NCBI GenBank assembly: GCA_020632695.1
Contig: JACKFB010000004.1
Location: forward strand, 62,001 to 126,000
Reading direction: 5' to 3'
DNA length: 64,000 nt
Source: Deltaproteobacteria bacterium
GTDB lineage: Bacteria > Myxococcota_A > UBA9042 > PHBI01 > JACKFB01
Of the stretch, positions 21,838 to 30,184 are shown piece by piece. Every line of letters begins with the position of its first letter. Within the stretch, counting starts at the first letter, position 1. Below the pieces are notes generated by a model. It had not been told where the DNA came from and made no database searches. It was given only the letters and a program-made list of their open reading frames with translations. The translations under genes were made by a program, and so were the position numbers.

Positions 21838-22927
21838 ATGAGCTTCGTTGAACGGATCGATTCGCTCGCCAAGCGGCTTGCCGCTTCTGTTCGGGCATCT
21901 GGAGACGGAAGAAGCGACCAAGAACGCCCTGGTCATGCCTTTCATCTCTGCGCTCGGATACGACGTCTTCAACCCGCTCGAGGTCGTGCCCGAGTTCACG
22001 GCGGCGGAGCAGGGCGTTGTCGGGATGAAGAAGGGCGAGAAGGTGGACTACGCCATCCAGCGCGATGGCGAGATCATCATGCTCATCGAGTGCAAGCAGG
22101 CGCGGGTCGATCTGAGCGACGCGAACATGAGTCAGCTCTATCGGTACTTCGCGGTCACGAAGGCCCGCATCGGCGTGCTCACGAACGGGGTCGTCTACCG
22201 GTTCTACTCGGACCTGGACGAGCCCAACAAGATGGACAAGAAGCCCTTCCTCGAGTTGAACCTCGCGGACCTTCGAGAGCCGCTGGTCGCCGAGCTTCGC
22301 AAGCTCACCAAGGAGAACTTCGACCTCGAGAAGATGCTGAGCTCGGCCAACGACCTCAAGTACCTGACTGAGATCAAACGCATCATCACGAAGCAGCTCG
22401 AGGACCCCGAAGAGGAGTTCGTCCGGTTCTTCTTCACTCAGGCCCACGGGGGCCGCTTTACCGCCTCCGTCCGCGAGCAGTTCGCGGAGTTGGTACGGCG
22501 CGCGTTCCAGCAACACCTCGGCGAACGCGTCACGGATCGCCTTCGCACCGCCCTCGAGCGCAGCGAGCCCGAGGAGGCGGTGGCGCCGGAACCGCTGCCG
22601 TCCGACGAGGTCGACGAGAGCGGAGCCGACGACAACGGCATCGAGACGACCGAAGAGGAACTCGAGGGCTATCACGTGGTCCGCGCCATCGTGCGCGCGG
22701 TGATCCCCGCGAATCGGATCACATACCGCGACACCCGCTCGTACTTCGGCGTGCTGGTCGACGACAACAATCGCAAGCCGATCTGTCGGCTGCACTTCAA
22801 CCGCTCGCAGAAGTACGTCGGCATCTTCGACGAGGACAAACACGAGACCCGCATACCCCTCGAGAGCGTCGACGCCATCTACGACCTCGCCGACGCGCTC
22901 CGCAGCACGGCGCTCCGATACGCGTGA
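21838..22927 (+). CDS. stand-alone HsdR-N-type restriction endonuclease
   Basis: About 362 aa, related to the N-terminal nuclease domain of type I restriction subunit R and to stand-alone proteins of that family. Conserved block: TEEATKNALVMPFISALGYD, VFNPLEVVPEF, KKGEKVDYAI and LIECKQA; the last two supply the Asp and E-x-K of a PD-(D/E)xK site. The C-terminal half has a DDNNRKPICRLHFN segment usual in this group. The expected N-terminus (MSFVERIDSLAKRL, ATG 21838) is in one frame and the rest in another; dropping one base near 21877-21881 joins them. Otherwise a TTG at 21848 must be used. No HsdM or HsdS is nearby. Confidence 0.82.
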
Positions 22928-22984
22928 CCCACGATTCCGGCGGCCGCCCAGCCGGCGCACCGCGCCGGCGCCAGCGCCGCTGAC

Positions 22985-23172
22985 GGAACCGATCTCGGTC
23001 TCGGTGCCGGTCTCGGTCTCAGTCTCGGCGCCGGTCACGGCCTCGGTCTCGGCCTCGGTGTCGGTCTCGGCCTCGGTGCCGGTCTCGGCCTCGGCGCCGG
23101 TCTCGGTCTCGGTCTCGGCGCCGGCCCCGGTCTCGGTCTCGGACACGGTCCCGGCCCCGGTCTCGCTGACGG
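22985..23172. repeat. GGNNNC hexamer repeat array 6
   Basis: Short array with GGTCTC, GGCCTC, GGTGCC, GGCGCC and GGTCAC on the + strand, between the endonuclease gene and four-helix-bundle copy C. No gene supported. Confidence 0.83.
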
Positions 23173-23193
23173 CCGCCGCCGCCGCCTTCCGCG

Positions 23194-23539
23194 CTACCGC
23201 CGCGGGTGGATCATCCGCCAGGTCATCGCCTTGACCCGGTCCAGCAGCTCCAGCACCTCCGCACCGGCCGCCTCCGGCACCGCCCCCGCGCCGACCATCA
23301 GCTCCAGCGCCATCGACGCCTCCCGCGCGCTCCCATACGCGATGCGGTAGTGCTGCACCCGGTCCCGTCCGAAGCGCCCGCCGCCCTCGGCCAGGTTCAG
23401 CGCCGCCGACGCCCCCGCCCGCGTCGCCTGGTCGCCCAAGCGCGCGGAACGAAGGCGGCAACCCCCGCGCCAACCCGAAGAGCCCCACCGCCGCCCGCGC
23501 CGCCACCCGCTCCGCATCCATCCCCGACTCGCCAACCAT
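23194..23539 (-). CDS. four-helix-bundle protein, copy C (frameshifted)
   Basis: Near-identical to copy B, with the same one-base frameshift (near 23431-23439). In the coding frame before the shift I find GAC/GAT (synonymous) and two amino-acid changes (Ser/Pro, Gly/Ala). After the shift, five of the changes are synonymous third-position ones and the last codons change Arg to Pro. Ala at the changed position matches copy A (YRAIG). The ATG at 23539 and hairpin spacing are as in B. Confidence 0.75.
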
Positions 23540-23545
23540 CTCTCG

Positions 23546-23708
23546 CCTCCAGGGCCGCCAGTTGAGCCCCCACCACCAGCCGCTTCGGCGCTGGGCCGTC
23601 AGGGACGGCCGCAGGCCGCCGCGAAGCGGCCGAGGAGCGAAGCTCCGACGGTCCTTGACGGCCCAGCGCCGGAGCGGCAGCAGCCACCTCAACTGGCGGC
23701 CCTGGAGG
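23546..23708 (-). repeat. giant hairpin module, copy C
   Basis: Same structure as copy B: outer arms 23546-23566 and 23688-23708, inner arms 23580-23601 and 23656-23677, 54-nt three-stem-loop head at 23602-23655. The sequence is identical to B over the module as far as I compared it. Confidence 0.92.
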
Positions 23709-23739
23709 GGGGCGATGGCCGAAGGGGCCGTGACCAGGT

Positions 23740-24345
23740 CTGAGGGTCCGGGTCCGGGTCCAGGTCTGGGTCCGGGTCCGGGTCCGTGACCGGTCTGGGT
23801 CTGGGTCCGGGTCTGTGACCGAGGCCGTGGTCTGGTCTGAGTCCGTGATTGAGTCGAGTCTGTGGACCGGTTCCGAGTCCGTGACCGAGTCGAGTCTGAG
23901 GCTGGTTCCGGGTCCGTGGCCGGGTTCTGAGTCTGTGGCCTGGTTCCTGGGTCCGTGGCCAGTTCTGAGTCTGTGGTCTGAGTCTGAGTCTGTGGCCGGT
24001 TCGAGTCCGTGGCTGGTTCTGAGTCGAGTCCAGGTCGGTGAGTCCGAGTCCGTGGCCGGTTCTGGAGTCTGGTTCCAGGTCTGCGGCCGGCGGTCTGGGT
24101 CCTGGTCTGGGTCCGTGGCCGGGTCCCAGTCCGCGGTCCGAGACCGAGTCCGTGGCCGGTCCGAGTGCCAGTCCGAGTCCGTGTCCGGTCCGAGTCCGTG
24201 GTGTGGACCGGCCGTGGCCGGCCTCGGAGTCCGGTCTCGGCCTCAGTATCGTGTCTGGCCTCGGGTCGGTCTCGGCCTCGGTGCCGGTCTCGGCCTCGGT
24301 CTCGGTCTCGGTCTCGGCCTCGGTGCTCGGTCTCTCCTCGGCCTA
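23740..24345. repeat. hexamer repeat array 7, degenerate
   Basis: Up to about 24230 it is a worn version of array 5 (GGGTCC, GGTCTG, GAGTCC, GTGGCC), with many departures from the 6-nt period; then it changes to GGTCTC/GGCCTC/GGTGCC units of the array 3 type. No gene is supported; open frames here are Ser/Gly/Val-rich artefacts. Confidence 0.75.
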
Positions 24346-24420
24346 GACGGCGAGCGCATCCTGGCGATGCTCGACAGCGTCCAGGCCATCACCTGGAAGC
24401 TCATCTTCCCCAACCGCTGA
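24346..24420 (+). pseudogene. 3' fragment of four-helix-bundle gene (copy D)
   Basis: Encodes only the last 24 residues of copy A (DGERILAMLDSVQAITWK to FPNR) and its stop codon. The match to 20293-20447 continues through the 3' hairpin to about 24500, 155 nt with one mismatch (24474). Everything upstream is replaced by array sequence, and there is no start or giant hairpin, so it is a remnant of duplication. Confidence 0.85.
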
Positions 24421-24427
24421 GAGCGCG

Positions 24428-24459
24428 CCGTCCCCGGCGGCGCGGGCCGCCGGGGACGG
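24428..24459 (+). terminator. 3' hairpin of copy D
   Basis: Exact copy of the 14-bp stem, GCGG-loop hairpin found after copy A at 20375-20406, retained behind the gene fragment. Confidence 0.55.
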
Positions 24460-24468
24460 CCGGTGCCG

Positions 24469-24665
24469 GTGGCAGTTGCGCTCTCGGCGCCGGTCTCGGT
24501 CTCGGTCTCGGTGCCGGTCTCGGTCTCGGCCTCGGCCTCGGTGCCGGTCTCGGCCTCGGCGCCGGTCTCGGCCTCGGCGCCGGTCTCGGTCTCGGCCTCG
24601 GTCTCGGCCTCGGCCCCGGTCCCGGCCCCGGTCTCGGCCTCCGTCTCGGTCCCCGCCCCCCGGTC
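24469..24665. repeat. GGNNNC hexamer repeat array 8
   Basis: GGTCTC, GGCCTC, GGTGCC and GGCGCC units on the + strand, ending 17 nt before the stop of the metallophosphoesterase gene, which is read on the other strand. It is the last array in the window. Confidence 0.85.
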
Positions 24666-24681
24666 CCCCCGCCTCCCTCGC

Positions 24682-25689
24682 CTACCGCTGCTTCTCCCGC
24701 TTCTGCCGCTTCTTCACCACCTGCGCGGCGCGCTTCGCCCTCGTGCGGGCTGACGGATCGCGGCCGGGGTGGGGCGGTTGTTCGGTGTGGTGTTCGTCGA
24801 AGGTGCCGGGGGCGGTGCCCAGCTCGAACAGCGTGATCTCCCGGCGGGCGCGTTCTCCGAGGCGCAGGGGCATGACGGCGGCGCCGACGCCGGCTCCGAC
24901 GTAGACGGCTCCCTCCTGGCGTTCGCCGCGGCGGCAGCCGTAGAGGCCGTGGATGTAGCGGTGGCCGACCACCTTGCCCAGGGTCAGCTCGTGCATGCGC
25001 GCCAGGGTGACCTGGCCGGCGTGGGTGTGGCCGGAGAGCACCAGCGGGACGCCGGCGGCCCAGAGGGCGTCGGCCTCCTCGGCGATGTGGGACAGGCCCA
25101 GCGAGGGCAGATCGCGGCGCAGGCCGCGCAGGGCCTTGTCGCGGTCGGCGTGGCCCGTGTAGGCGTCGTCCAGGCCGACGAGCTGCAGCCGCTGGCCGCG
25201 CACCTCGACCATGGTGTGGGCGTTGTCGAGCACCTCGACGCCGGCGCGGGCCAGGGCGCGGCGCACCTCGTCGGCGCCGCACCAGTGGTCGTGGTTTCCC
25301 AGCACGCCGTAGACCGGCGCGTCGATGCCGCCGAGCACCTCGCCGAGCTGATCCAGGTAGTTCAGGCCGTGGGCCACGAAGTCGCCGGTGATGACGACGA
25401 GGTCCGGTCGGGCCTCGTTCACCAGGGCGCGGGCGGCGTGTTGCGTCGCAGCAGAGGTGACGCGTCCGAAGTGTTGATCGGTGATGTGCGCCACGCGCAT
25501 CGGCACTTCGAAGTGCGGTTGATACACTACCGCGCCCGCAAACTGCCGCACCTCGATTCGGTTCGCGGCCGAGCGGGCGCGCAAGGCGGCGGGCGCTTCC
25601 ATCTCGGCGAGACGGGTGCGCAACGCGCGAAGCGGGCGTGGGAGACGACTTCCAGACACGACGGCCCCAGTATAGTCACGCGGCGCCAC
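24682..25689 (-). CDS. metallophosphoesterase (YkuE-like)
   Basis: Calcineurin-like phosphoesterase of about 335 aa. All metal-binding motifs are present in order: ITDQHFG (DxH), VVITGDFV (GD), LGNHDHW (GNHD), a later His region and LSGHTHAGQV (GHTH). No signal peptide or membrane helix is clear. The C-terminus is a Lys/Arg-rich tail. The given start is a GTG without a ribosome-binding site; an ATG at 25602 is a good alternative, and a TATACT -10-like box at 25671-25676 on this strand would favour it. Substrate unknown. Confidence 0.85.
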   Translation of the reverse strand: MAPRDYTGAVVSGSRLPRPLRALRTRLAEMEAPAALRARSAANRIEVRQFAGAVVYQPHFEVPMRVAHITDQHFGRVTSAATQHAARALVNEARPDLVVITGDFVAHGLNYLDQLGEVLGGIDAPVYGVLGNHDHWCGADEVRRALARAGVEVLDNAHTMVEVRGQRLQLVGLDDAYTGHADRDKALRGLRRDLPSLGLSHIAEEADALWAAGVPLVLSGHTHAGQVTLARMHELTLGKVVGHRYIHGLYGCRRGERQEGAVYVGAGVGAAVMPLRLGERARREITLFELGTAPGTFDEHHTEQPPHPGRDPSARTRAKRAAQVVKKRQKREKQR

Positions 25690-25727
25690 GTGGCGAGGCT
25701 GGCCTTCGATACCTCTGCCCAGGCAAG

Positions 25728-28049
25728 ATGAGCGGGTCCCCCCTGCCCCGAGCGCGCCGCGTGGTCCCTGTCGCCTCTCTCGCCGCCTTGCTGATGCTGG
25801 TACCCGGGGCCCCGAGCGAGGCCCGCATCCCGTTCGGGAACGGGTTCGGCACCGCGTGGGTGCTCACGCCGTCGGGGCGGCTCGACGGCTTCATGACCCA
25901 CGTGTACGCCGAGCGCACCCCCGGCGACGCGGCCATCGACCTGGCCGGCGACAGCTTCGCCGGCGTCGCCATCGACGGCGCCCCTGGCGTGTGGCTCGAC
26001 GATCGCGCGGCGGACAGCATCGCGTTCGAGCCCGGCACGGGCGTGCTCCGCGTGAGCCACCGGATCGGCCCGCTCGCCGTCGAGAGCTGGTGGTTCGCGC
26101 CCTGGGGCCTTGGACGGCCCGGCGTCGCGCTGGTGGCTCGGGTCACCAACGAGGATCCCCTCAGCGAGCATTCGGTCACCATCGCCGCGCTGCTGCGCTA
26201 CGCGGTCGGCAGCGGCACCCCCGAGGCCTCGTCGAAGGACGAGCAGGTCACCCTGGTCGGCCCCTCGATCTTCCAGGAGGTCAGCCACTCGTCGCGCCAC
26301 CGGCTGGTCTACCGGACCCTGCCCACCGCCAACCAGGTGGCCCTGAGCCCCTCCGATCCCTACGGCGACTTCGTCTCGCTGGGCGTGCTCACCGGGGGCG
26401 TGTCCGGCGGGGACGTGGCGAACCCGGTCGAGGGCGACGCCCTGGCGCTGGCCTTCGCCCGCGGCCCCATCGCGCTCGCCTCGGGGGCCCAGTCCTGGCT
26501 CACGGTGGTGTCCGCCTACGGCGACGTCAGCGAGGACCAGGAGCTGGCGCAGGCGCTGGAGCTGTGGGTGGCCGATCGCGCGCCGCGCGCGCTGCTGGAC
26601 GACGAGCTGGCGGCGTGGCGTGCGTGGTCCGGGCGCGACGCCATCGCCCGACGGGTCGCGGACCAGGGCAACGTGCTGGTGGGTGACGACGAGCTGGCCG
26701 TGTGGACCCAGGCCCTGGTGAGCCTGCGGATGAGCCAGGTGCGGGAGCCCAACGACGGGCTGGTGCGGCCGGCCGGCCAGATCGTGGCGAGCCTGCTGCC
26801 CGGGCCGCGCCAACGCAGCTACCCCAGGGACCTGGCCTACGCCGCCAGCGCGCTGTCCCAGGCCGGATACGCGGACGAGGCCTGGGACGCGCTGTCCTTC
26901 GTTCTGAACGGGCACGCCGGCAGGTTGAGTGCAGCGGTCGGCGCCGACTACGCCGTCAGCGTCTCGCGCTACTACGGCGACGCCACCGAGGACACCCGGG
27001 GCGAGGCCTCGCCGACCACCCCGTCGCTGGGCTTCGACGGCTTCGGGCTCTACCTGTGGGCGCTCGGCGAGTGGGCTGACCGCCAGAGCAGCCTGGCCCG
27101 GCTCGAGCCGCACTGGCTGCTGATCCGCGAGCGCATCGCTGGCGCCCTCGAGGCCTTCACCGACCCGGAGACCGGCCTCGTCCGGGCCGACGCCGGCATC
27201 TGGGAGTACGCCGGTGACGCGCGCCAGCACGCGTCGACCACCATCGCGGCGGCGGTCGGCCTGTGCGCGGCCTCGCGCATCGCCTCGCGGATGGCCGACC
27301 CGGGGGCCGCCACGCGCTTCGCCGAGCACGCCCAGGCGCTGCGCGAGGCGCTGCTCGCGCGGTTGGTCGACCCCGACACGGGGGCGCTGGCCGGCAACCT
27401 GCAGGAGCTGGCGGCGGGGACGGCGCGCGACGCCTCCGTGGTCGAAGCCGTCAACTGGGGCCTCATCCCCGCCGACAGCGCGCTGGCCGGCGCCACCCTG
27501 GACTCGGTCGGGCTGCTGGCGCTGGGTCCGGGGCGCGGGCTGGCGCGCACCGACGACCCCGAGGACGCCGACCGCGAGTCCGTGCTGGCCGATCTGCGCG
27601 CGGCCGCGGCGCTGTCTGCCAGCGGCAGGCAGTTCGAGGCCGACTTCCTCGTGGAGCGGGTCGTCGCCCAGGCGCGGGCGCGGGCCCACGACCAGGTGCC
27701 GGAGCTCCTCAACCCGTGGGGCGGGCCGGCCGGGGGCATGCCCATGGCCGGGATGGGCGGCGCGGCGCTGGGCCTGGCGCGGCTGGAAGGCGGCCAGGTC
27801 TTCGGGCCCGAGGGCTGCCTGCCCTGGACGCCGCCCGACGCGTCGACGCCGCCCGACGAGGAGCCCGACGCCGGAGGCGAGCTCGACGCGGCGGTGGCGG
27901 AGGCGGTCGAGCCCGGACCCCGAGGACCCATCCTGGGGCCGCGCGCCCGGCCGGCCAGCGGCTGTCAGTCGAGCGGCGGCTCGCCGGCGCTCGGGCTGGT
28001 GGCCTCGCTGCTGCTGCTCAGCGCCGCCCGGCGTCGCCGCCGCGCCTGA
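25728..28049 (+). CDS. GH15-like glucoamylase-type surface protein with MYXO-CTERM anchor
   Basis: 773-aa exported protein: signal peptide ending near PSEARIPFGNG, an N-terminal beta-sandwich-like half, then an alpha/alpha-barrel half resembling GH15. The SYPRDLAYAASALSQAGY segment matches the Tyr/Trp-x-Arg-Asp motif of that family, and GIWEYAGDARQHASTTIAAA resembles its WE-containing catalytic stretch. The C-terminus SGCQSS, hydrophobic helix and RRRRRA tail form a MYXO-CTERM-like signal after an acidic Pro-rich linker. Likely a surface-anchored hydrolase of alpha-glucan or a related polymer; activity is inferred. Confidence 0.75.
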   Translation: MSGSPLPRARRVVPVASLAALLMLVPGAPSEARIPFGNGFGTAWVLTPSGRLDGFMTHVYAERTPGDAAIDLAGDSFAGVAIDGAPGVWLDDRAADSIAFEPGTGVLRVSHRIGPLAVESWWFAPWGLGRPGVALVARVTNEDPLSEHSVTIAALLRYAVGSGTPEASSKDEQVTLVGPSIFQEVSHSSRHRLVYRTLPTANQVALSPSDPYGDFVSLGVLTGGVSGGDVANPVEGDALALAFARGPIALASGAQSWLTVVSAYGDVSEDQELAQALELWVADRAPRALLDDELAAWRAWSGRDAIARRVADQGNVLVGDDELAVWTQALVSLRMSQVREPNDGLVRPAGQIVASLLPGPRQRSYPRDLAYAASALSQAGYADEAWDALSFVLNGHAGRLSAAVGADYAVSVSRYYGDATEDTRGEASPTTPSLGFDGFGLYLWALGEWADRQSSLARLEPHWLLIRERIAGALEAFTDPETGLVRADAGIWEYAGDARQHASTTIAAAVGLCAASRIASRMADPGAATRFAEHAQALREALLARLVDPDTGALAGNLQELAAGTARDASVVEAVNWGLIPADSALAGATLDSVGLLALGPGRGLARTDDPEDADRESVLADLRAAAALSASGRQFEADFLVERVVAQARARAHDQVPELLNPWGGPAGGMPMAGMGGAALGLARLEGGQVFGPEGCLPWTPPDASTPPDEEPDAGGELDAAVAEAVEPGPRGPILGPRARPASGCQSSGGSPALGLVASLLLLSAARRRRRA

Positions 28050-28115
28050 CCGAGGCGGAGAACGGCGCGTGACGCGGCGCTTGTGCCGCACGGATGTTCA
28101 GTATATGCTCGCGGC

Positions 28116-29159
28116 ATGGCGAGCCCAGGCCAGCGCCCGAACCTCCAGCGGGTCACCAACCCTCCGAACCCGTGGTCGTCGACGGCCATCGAGTGGCTGG
28201 AGGAGGCGCCGCGCACGCGCCTGGAGGTCTTCTTCGACCACACGCGGGACATCCTCAGCCAGAACCGCAGCCCCGACATCAGCTTCCGGTGGAGCCTCAA
28301 CCCCTATCGCGGTTGCTGGCACGGCTGCGCCTACTGCTACGCCCGGCCGACCCACGAGTACCTGGGCTACGGCGCCGGCACCGACTTCGAGCGCACCATC
28401 GTCGTCAAACCGGACGCGCCGGAGCTGCTGCGGGCCGCCTTCGAGCGCCCGCGCTGGACGGGCGAGGTCCTGGTCTTCTCGGGCAACACCGACTGCTACC
28501 AGCCCTTGGAGGCCAGCTACGAGCTGACCCGTCGCTGCCTCGAGGTGTGCCTGGAGTACCGGCAGCCGGTCGGCATCATCACCAAGGCCACGCTCATCGA
28601 GCGAGACGTCGAGCTGCTCTGCGCGCTGGACGCGGCCGCCTCGTGCCACGTCACCGTGAGCCTGCCCTTCATCGAGGTCGCCCACGCGCGCGCGGTGGAG
28701 CCCTACGCCGCCTCGCCAGAGCGGCGGCTGCGCACCATCGAGCGCCTGGCGGCGGCGGGGCTGCACGTGGGCGTGAACGTGGCGCCGATCATCCCCGGGC
28801 TCAACGACGCGGAGGTGCCGCGCATCCTGGCCGCCGCGCGGGAGGCCGGGGCGCGGTCGGCCGGCCACACGATGCTGCGCCTGCCGGGCCCGGTGGCGGG
28901 GATCTTCGAGGCGCGCCTCCGGGAGGCGCTGCCCGACCGCGCGGACAAGGTGATGCACGCGATCGCCGAGTGTCGCGGCGGCAAGCGGAACGACTCGCGC
29001 TTCGGCGCTCGAATGAGCGGTCAGGGCCAGCGCTGGGACGCCATCGAGGCGCTGTGGCGCTCCAGCGTCGAGCGCCTGGGCTTCGATGCCGAGCGGCCGG
29101 CGCCGCGCACCGACACCTTCGCCCGGCCCTCGCGCTCCCGCCAGCTCGAGCTCTTGTGA
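28116..29159 (+). CDS. PA0069-type radical SAM protein
   Basis: 347 aa. The radical SAM cluster motif CxxxCxxC is CWHGCAYC in a NPYRGCWHGC context, followed by YARPTHEYLG and FSGNTDCYQPLE, typical of the SplB-like PA0069 family of unknown function. GIITKATLIERDVELL and the C-terminal GKRNDSRFGARMSGQG segment are also typical. The longer upstream frame lacks these features, so the ATG at 28116 is preferred. A TTGTGC / TATATG pair (28081-28107, 15-nt spacer) could be a promoter giving a very short leader. Confidence 0.9.
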   Translation: MASPGQRPNLQRVTNPPNPWSSTAIEWLEEAPRTRLEVFFDHTRDILSQNRSPDISFRWSLNPYRGCWHGCAYCYARPTHEYLGYGAGTDFERTIVVKPDAPELLRAAFERPRWTGEVLVFSGNTDCYQPLEASYELTRRCLEVCLEYRQPVGIITKATLIERDVELLCALDAAASCHVTVSLPFIEVAHARAVEPYAASPERRLRTIERLAAAGLHVGVNVAPIIPGLNDAEVPRILAAAREAGARSAGHTMLRLPGPVAGIFEARLREALPDRADKVMHAIAECRGGKRNDSRFGARMSGQGQRWDAIEALWRSSVERLGFDAERPAPRTDTFARPSRSRQLELL

Positions 29160-29164
29160 CGGGC

Positions 29165-30040
29165 TCAGGGGGTGACCTCGGCCTCCTCGAGCCCGGCCCC
29201 CGCGTAGAGGTTGTAGCGACCGTCGGCGGCGAAGGCGTGCAGGGTCAGGCGGTTGGCCCGGGCCAGCGCGACCGCCAGCGAGGTGGGGGCGCCGGCGGCC
29301 ACCACGGCGCCGACCCCGGCGAGCAGGGCCTTCTGCACCATCTCGAAGCTCACCCGCCCGCTGAGCCAGAGCACGCAGCTCGCGTCGGGCAGGCGCTCGT
29401 CGAGAAGCATCCGGCCGACGAGCTTGTCCACCGCGTTGTGGCGTCCGACGTCTTCGGCCACCCCCAGCAGCGCGCGCTCGGGTGCCGGTCCGAAGAGGGC
29501 GGCGCAGTGCGTGCCGCCGGTGCGGTCGAAGAGCGCCTGGTGCTCGCGAGCGCGCCCGGTCGCTTCGGCCAGCAGCGAAGCCTCGACCACGGCGTGGCTC
29601 GGGTGGGGGCGCACCACCTGCGCCAGGCTCTCGATGGACGCCTTGCCGCACAGACCACAGCTCGCGCCGGCGGTGAAGCGCCGCCGGGCCGCCTCGAGCC
29701 GCTGGCCCAGCCCTGAGCAGCCCGGCTGCAGGCGCACGTTCCAGCGGTTCGACTCGGCCCCTGCCGCCTCCGCGCTCGACGGATCGCGGCATGGCGCGAG
29801 CGCCGCCAGATCGTCGGCGCCGTCGATGAGCCCCTCGCCGAAGAGGAAGCCGGCCACCAGCTCCCGGTCGTCTCCGGGCGTCCGCAGCAGCACGGCCAGC
29901 GCCTGGCCCTCGACCCGGATCTCGAGCGGCTCCTCCACGGCCACCCGATCCAGCGCTGGGGCCCCGGCCGCGCGGCCCAGCACCTGCACCTCGCGTGTGC
30001 GGCTCACCCCCACTACGCCTCCTCCAGCGCGCCATGACAC
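29165..30040 (-). CDS. fdhD: formate dehydrogenase accessory sulfurtransferase
   Basis: 291-aa FdhD. The protein moves sulfur from a cysteine desulfurase to the molybdenum cofactor of formate dehydrogenase; the CxxC needed is in ASCGLCGKAS. Other family blocks seen: EEPLEIRV, LRTPGDDRELVAGFLFGEGL, FDRTGGTHCAALF, EDVGRHNAVDKL and SGRVSFEMVQKAL. Convergent with the radical SAM gene with only 5 nt between stops. No formate dehydrogenase gene lies in the window, so its client must be elsewhere. Confidence 0.95.
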   Translation of the reverse strand: MSWRAGGGVVGVSRTREVQVLGRAAGAPALDRVAVEEPLEIRVEGQALAVLLRTPGDDRELVAGFLFGEGLIDGADDLAALAPCRDPSSAEAAGAESNRWNVRLQPGCSGLGQRLEAARRRFTAGASCGLCGKASIESLAQVVRPHPSHAVVEASLLAEATGRAREHQALFDRTGGTHCAALFGPAPERALLGVAEDVGRHNAVDKLVGRMLLDERLPDASCVLWLSGRVSFEMVQKALLAGVGAVVAAGAPTSLAVALARANRLTLHAFAADGRYNLYAGAGLEEAEVTP

Positions 30041-30184
30041 CGAGCGCCCGCAGACACTGGGTGGCGTGCTCCGTCATTGACAGGATGGCACCGGACGCGT
30101 ACCTTCCGCGCCCGCCGGCTCCGGGGACCTCCGCGCTCACCGTGCCAAAGCCCCGAGGCCCCCATCAACCCCACAGAGGTGTAC

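Larger units (their letters stand above)
23161..23780. repeat. direct repeat unit C (pairs with 20718-21330)
   Basis: Second copy of the B unit in the same orientation: gene, hairpin and the beginning of the following array. A 1-nt indel after the hairpin (AGGGCC against AGGGGCC) ends perfect register. Recombination between B and C would remove the endonuclease gene with arrays 5 and 6. Confidence 0.85.

Noticed and set aside
21838..22927. Complete type I restriction-modification system
   Set aside because: Only a nuclease-domain protein is present; no methyltransferase, specificity subunit or helicase domain.
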